Assembly: GCA_026390045.1 (NCBI GenBank)
Contig: JAPLGR010000695.1
Coordinates: 1-5,793, forward strand
From: Chloroflexota bacterium
Lineage (GTDB): Bacteria > Chloroflexota > Anaerolineae > Anaerolineales > E44-bin32
Length of the DNA stretch: 5,793 nt
Direction of reading: 5' to 3'
This document shows positions 4,628-5,793 of this stretch, one piece after another; position 1 is the first letter of the stretch, and every line of letters starts with the position of its first letter. A program made the position numbers and the translations under genes. The notes under the pieces are model-generated. The model did no database searches. It was not told where the DNA came from and worked only from the letters and a program-made list of their open reading frames with translations.

Positions 4628-5793
4628 TCAGGTCAAACTGGCCGTCCTTGACAGCCTGAGACCGCGCAGCCGCAGGCTGTTGCTCACAACGAAGACCGAG
4701 CTGAAGGCCATTGCGCCCGCTGCCAGCATCGGATTCAGGTACCCGAGGGCTGCGGCCGGGATCAGAATCACATTGTAGAAGAACGCCCAGAAGAGGTTCT
4801 GGCGGATGGTGCGCATGGTACCACGCGATAGATGGACCGCTCGGGCGACCCCGCGCAGGTCCCCACTGATCAGCGTCACAGGGGCAGCCGCGATAGCCAC
4901 GTCCGTGCCGGTTCCGATGGCGATGCCGACATCCGCCTGCGCCAGCGCCGGGGCATCGTTGATGCCATCACCCACCATCGCCACCACCTGCGATTCCCTT
5001 TGCAGCGCCTTCACCTCGGACGCCTTGTCACCCGGCAGAACTTCGGCGCGAACCGACTCCGGACCGAGGCCCACGCGTGCCGCGATGGCCTCAGCAGTGG
5101 ACCGGTTGTCGCCGGTGAGCATCATCACCCGCAGGCCAAGCTCCTGCAGTTCTCTGATGGCTTCTTCGGATCCAGTCTTGACGGTGTCGGCAATCCCCAG
5201 CGCGCCCACAGCCTGACCGCTCACCGCCACGCCCACGGCCGTCTTCGCCTCCGCGCGCAGTCGGTCCATCGCCTGACCGACAGCCCCGGCCGCGACCTCG
5301 TTTGACTCCAGGATGCGCTCGCTCCCTAGCAGCACCCGGCGTCCATTCAGTTCAGCAACGATCCCCTGGCCGGCCACGGCTTCGAACCGCTCAGGCCTCT
5401 CAATCGCGATGCCACGTTCCGTCGCGGCCGCAACGATCGCCTGCCCCAATGGGTGCTCTGATCCGCGCTCGGCCGAGGCGGCGAGGCGGAGGATCTCCGA
5501 TTCCGTCCATCCAGGACTCGCGACCACGTCGGTCACCACGGGCTCTCCCCGTGTGATCGTTCCCGTCTTGTCAAGCACGATCGTCGTCAACGCACCGGCC
5601 CGCTCAAGCGCCTCGCCGGAGCGGAAGAGGATACCGAGTGTTGCGCCCTTCCCGGTTCCCACCATCACAGCCGTTGGCGTCGCCAGACCAAGCGCGCATG
5701 GACACGCAATCACCAGCACGGCAACCATGTTGATCAACGCGCGCGCAAAGGATGAGGTCTCGCCCGAAGGAGGCGGTGCGAGGATCATCCAGC
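4628..5793 (-). CDS. copA: Cu(+)-translocating P1B-type ATPase, C-terminal part (5' end beyond window)
   Basis: Heavy-metal P-type ATPase that exports Cu(+) across the cytoplasmic membrane using ATP. The reading frame is open to the right edge, so the N-terminal metal-binding domain and the first membrane helices lie outside. The ATG near 5788 is only an internal methionine. Numbering from it: the CPC metal-binding motif of the transport helix is at 29-31, the phosphorylated Asp at 73 in DKTGT, the HP motif of the nucleotide-binding domain at 112-113, TGDN at 225-228 and GDGINDAP at 273-280. The last two helices carry a YN pair (338-339) and an MAFSS segment (360-364). Together with CPC, these are the residues known to define the Cu(+) subgroup (P1B-1) rather than Zn/Cd or Co pumps. 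The C-terminus is complete (TGA stop). ccdA follows after 44 nt. No frameshift or missing catalytic residue is seen. Confidence 0.96.
   Translation of the reverse strand, partial: WMILAPPPSGETSSFARALINMVAVLVIACPCALGLATPTAVMVGTGKGATLGILFRSGEALERAGALTTIVLDKTGTITRGEPVVTDVVASPGWTESEILRLAASAERGSEHPLGQAIVAAATERGIAIERPERFEAVAGQGIVAELNGRRVLLGSERILESNEVAAGAVGQAMDRLRAEAKTAVGVAVSGQAVGALGIADTVKTGSEEAIRELQELGLRVMMLTGDNRSTAEAIAARVGLGPESVRAEVLPGDKASEVKALQRESQVVAMVGDGINDAPALAQADVGIAIGTGTDVAIAAAPVTLISGDLRGVARAVHLSRGTMRTIRQNLFWAFFYNVILIPAAALGYLNPMLAAGAMAFSSVFVVSNSLRLRGLRLSRTASLT

Noticed and set aside
1..5793. CRISPR arrays, tRNA/rRNA genes, insertion sequence ends or a hidden defence system.
   Set aside because: No direct repeats with spacers, no tRNA-like cloverleaf and no transposase were found. 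Nearly all of the window is accounted for by eight ordinary-looking genes.

Overview
The window is GC-rich bacterial DNA with eight tightly packed protein genes, all on the minus strand. It reads as one co-directional run, from the right edge (5') to the left edge (3'). Gaps between genes are 44 nt or shorter, several genes overlap or almost touch, and three or more starts may be non-ATG. No promoter is evident inside the window, so transcription probably starts beyond the right edge. High GC and a DUF2085 membrane protein next to CcdA and TlpA-type genes would suit Chloroflexota or a related high-GC lineage. That placement is a weak inference; no phylogenetic marker is present.

Right half (about 5793-2337): a copper and thiol-redox module. 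It holds the C-terminal two thirds or so of a Cu(+)-type P1B ATPase (CopA, cut by the window edge), a CcdA-type membrane thiol-electron carrier, a membrane-anchored TlpA/ResA-like thioredoxin, and an unusual fusion of a CxxC glutaredoxin-like domain to a DUF2085 membrane domain. CcdA would carry reducing equivalents across the membrane to the TlpA-like protein. That protein could then reduce cytochrome c apoproteins or copper-site thiols, which fits the neighbouring copper pump.

Left half (about 2292-144): a conserved housekeeping cluster in the order pgeF (ylmD/yfiH), yggS (ylmE), yggT (ylmG), yggU (DUF167). This corresponds to the ylm cluster near cell-division genes in many bacteria, here without sepF between yggS and yggT. 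The genes overlap or nearly touch, suggesting translational coupling.

Left edge (1-143): no protein gene. An 11-bp GC-rich hairpin lies 34 nt after the yggU stop, placed as a transcription terminator. Directly after its stem on the minus strand, the sequence changes to a highly structured stretch that starts GTGCTGG. It has several short perfect hairpins and resembles the 5' end (domain I) of a bacterial group II intron, running out of the window. Some group II introns (class C) are known to insert just behind terminator hairpins, so this is the most interesting point of the window. The call rests on remembered family resemblance and needs the flanking sequence.
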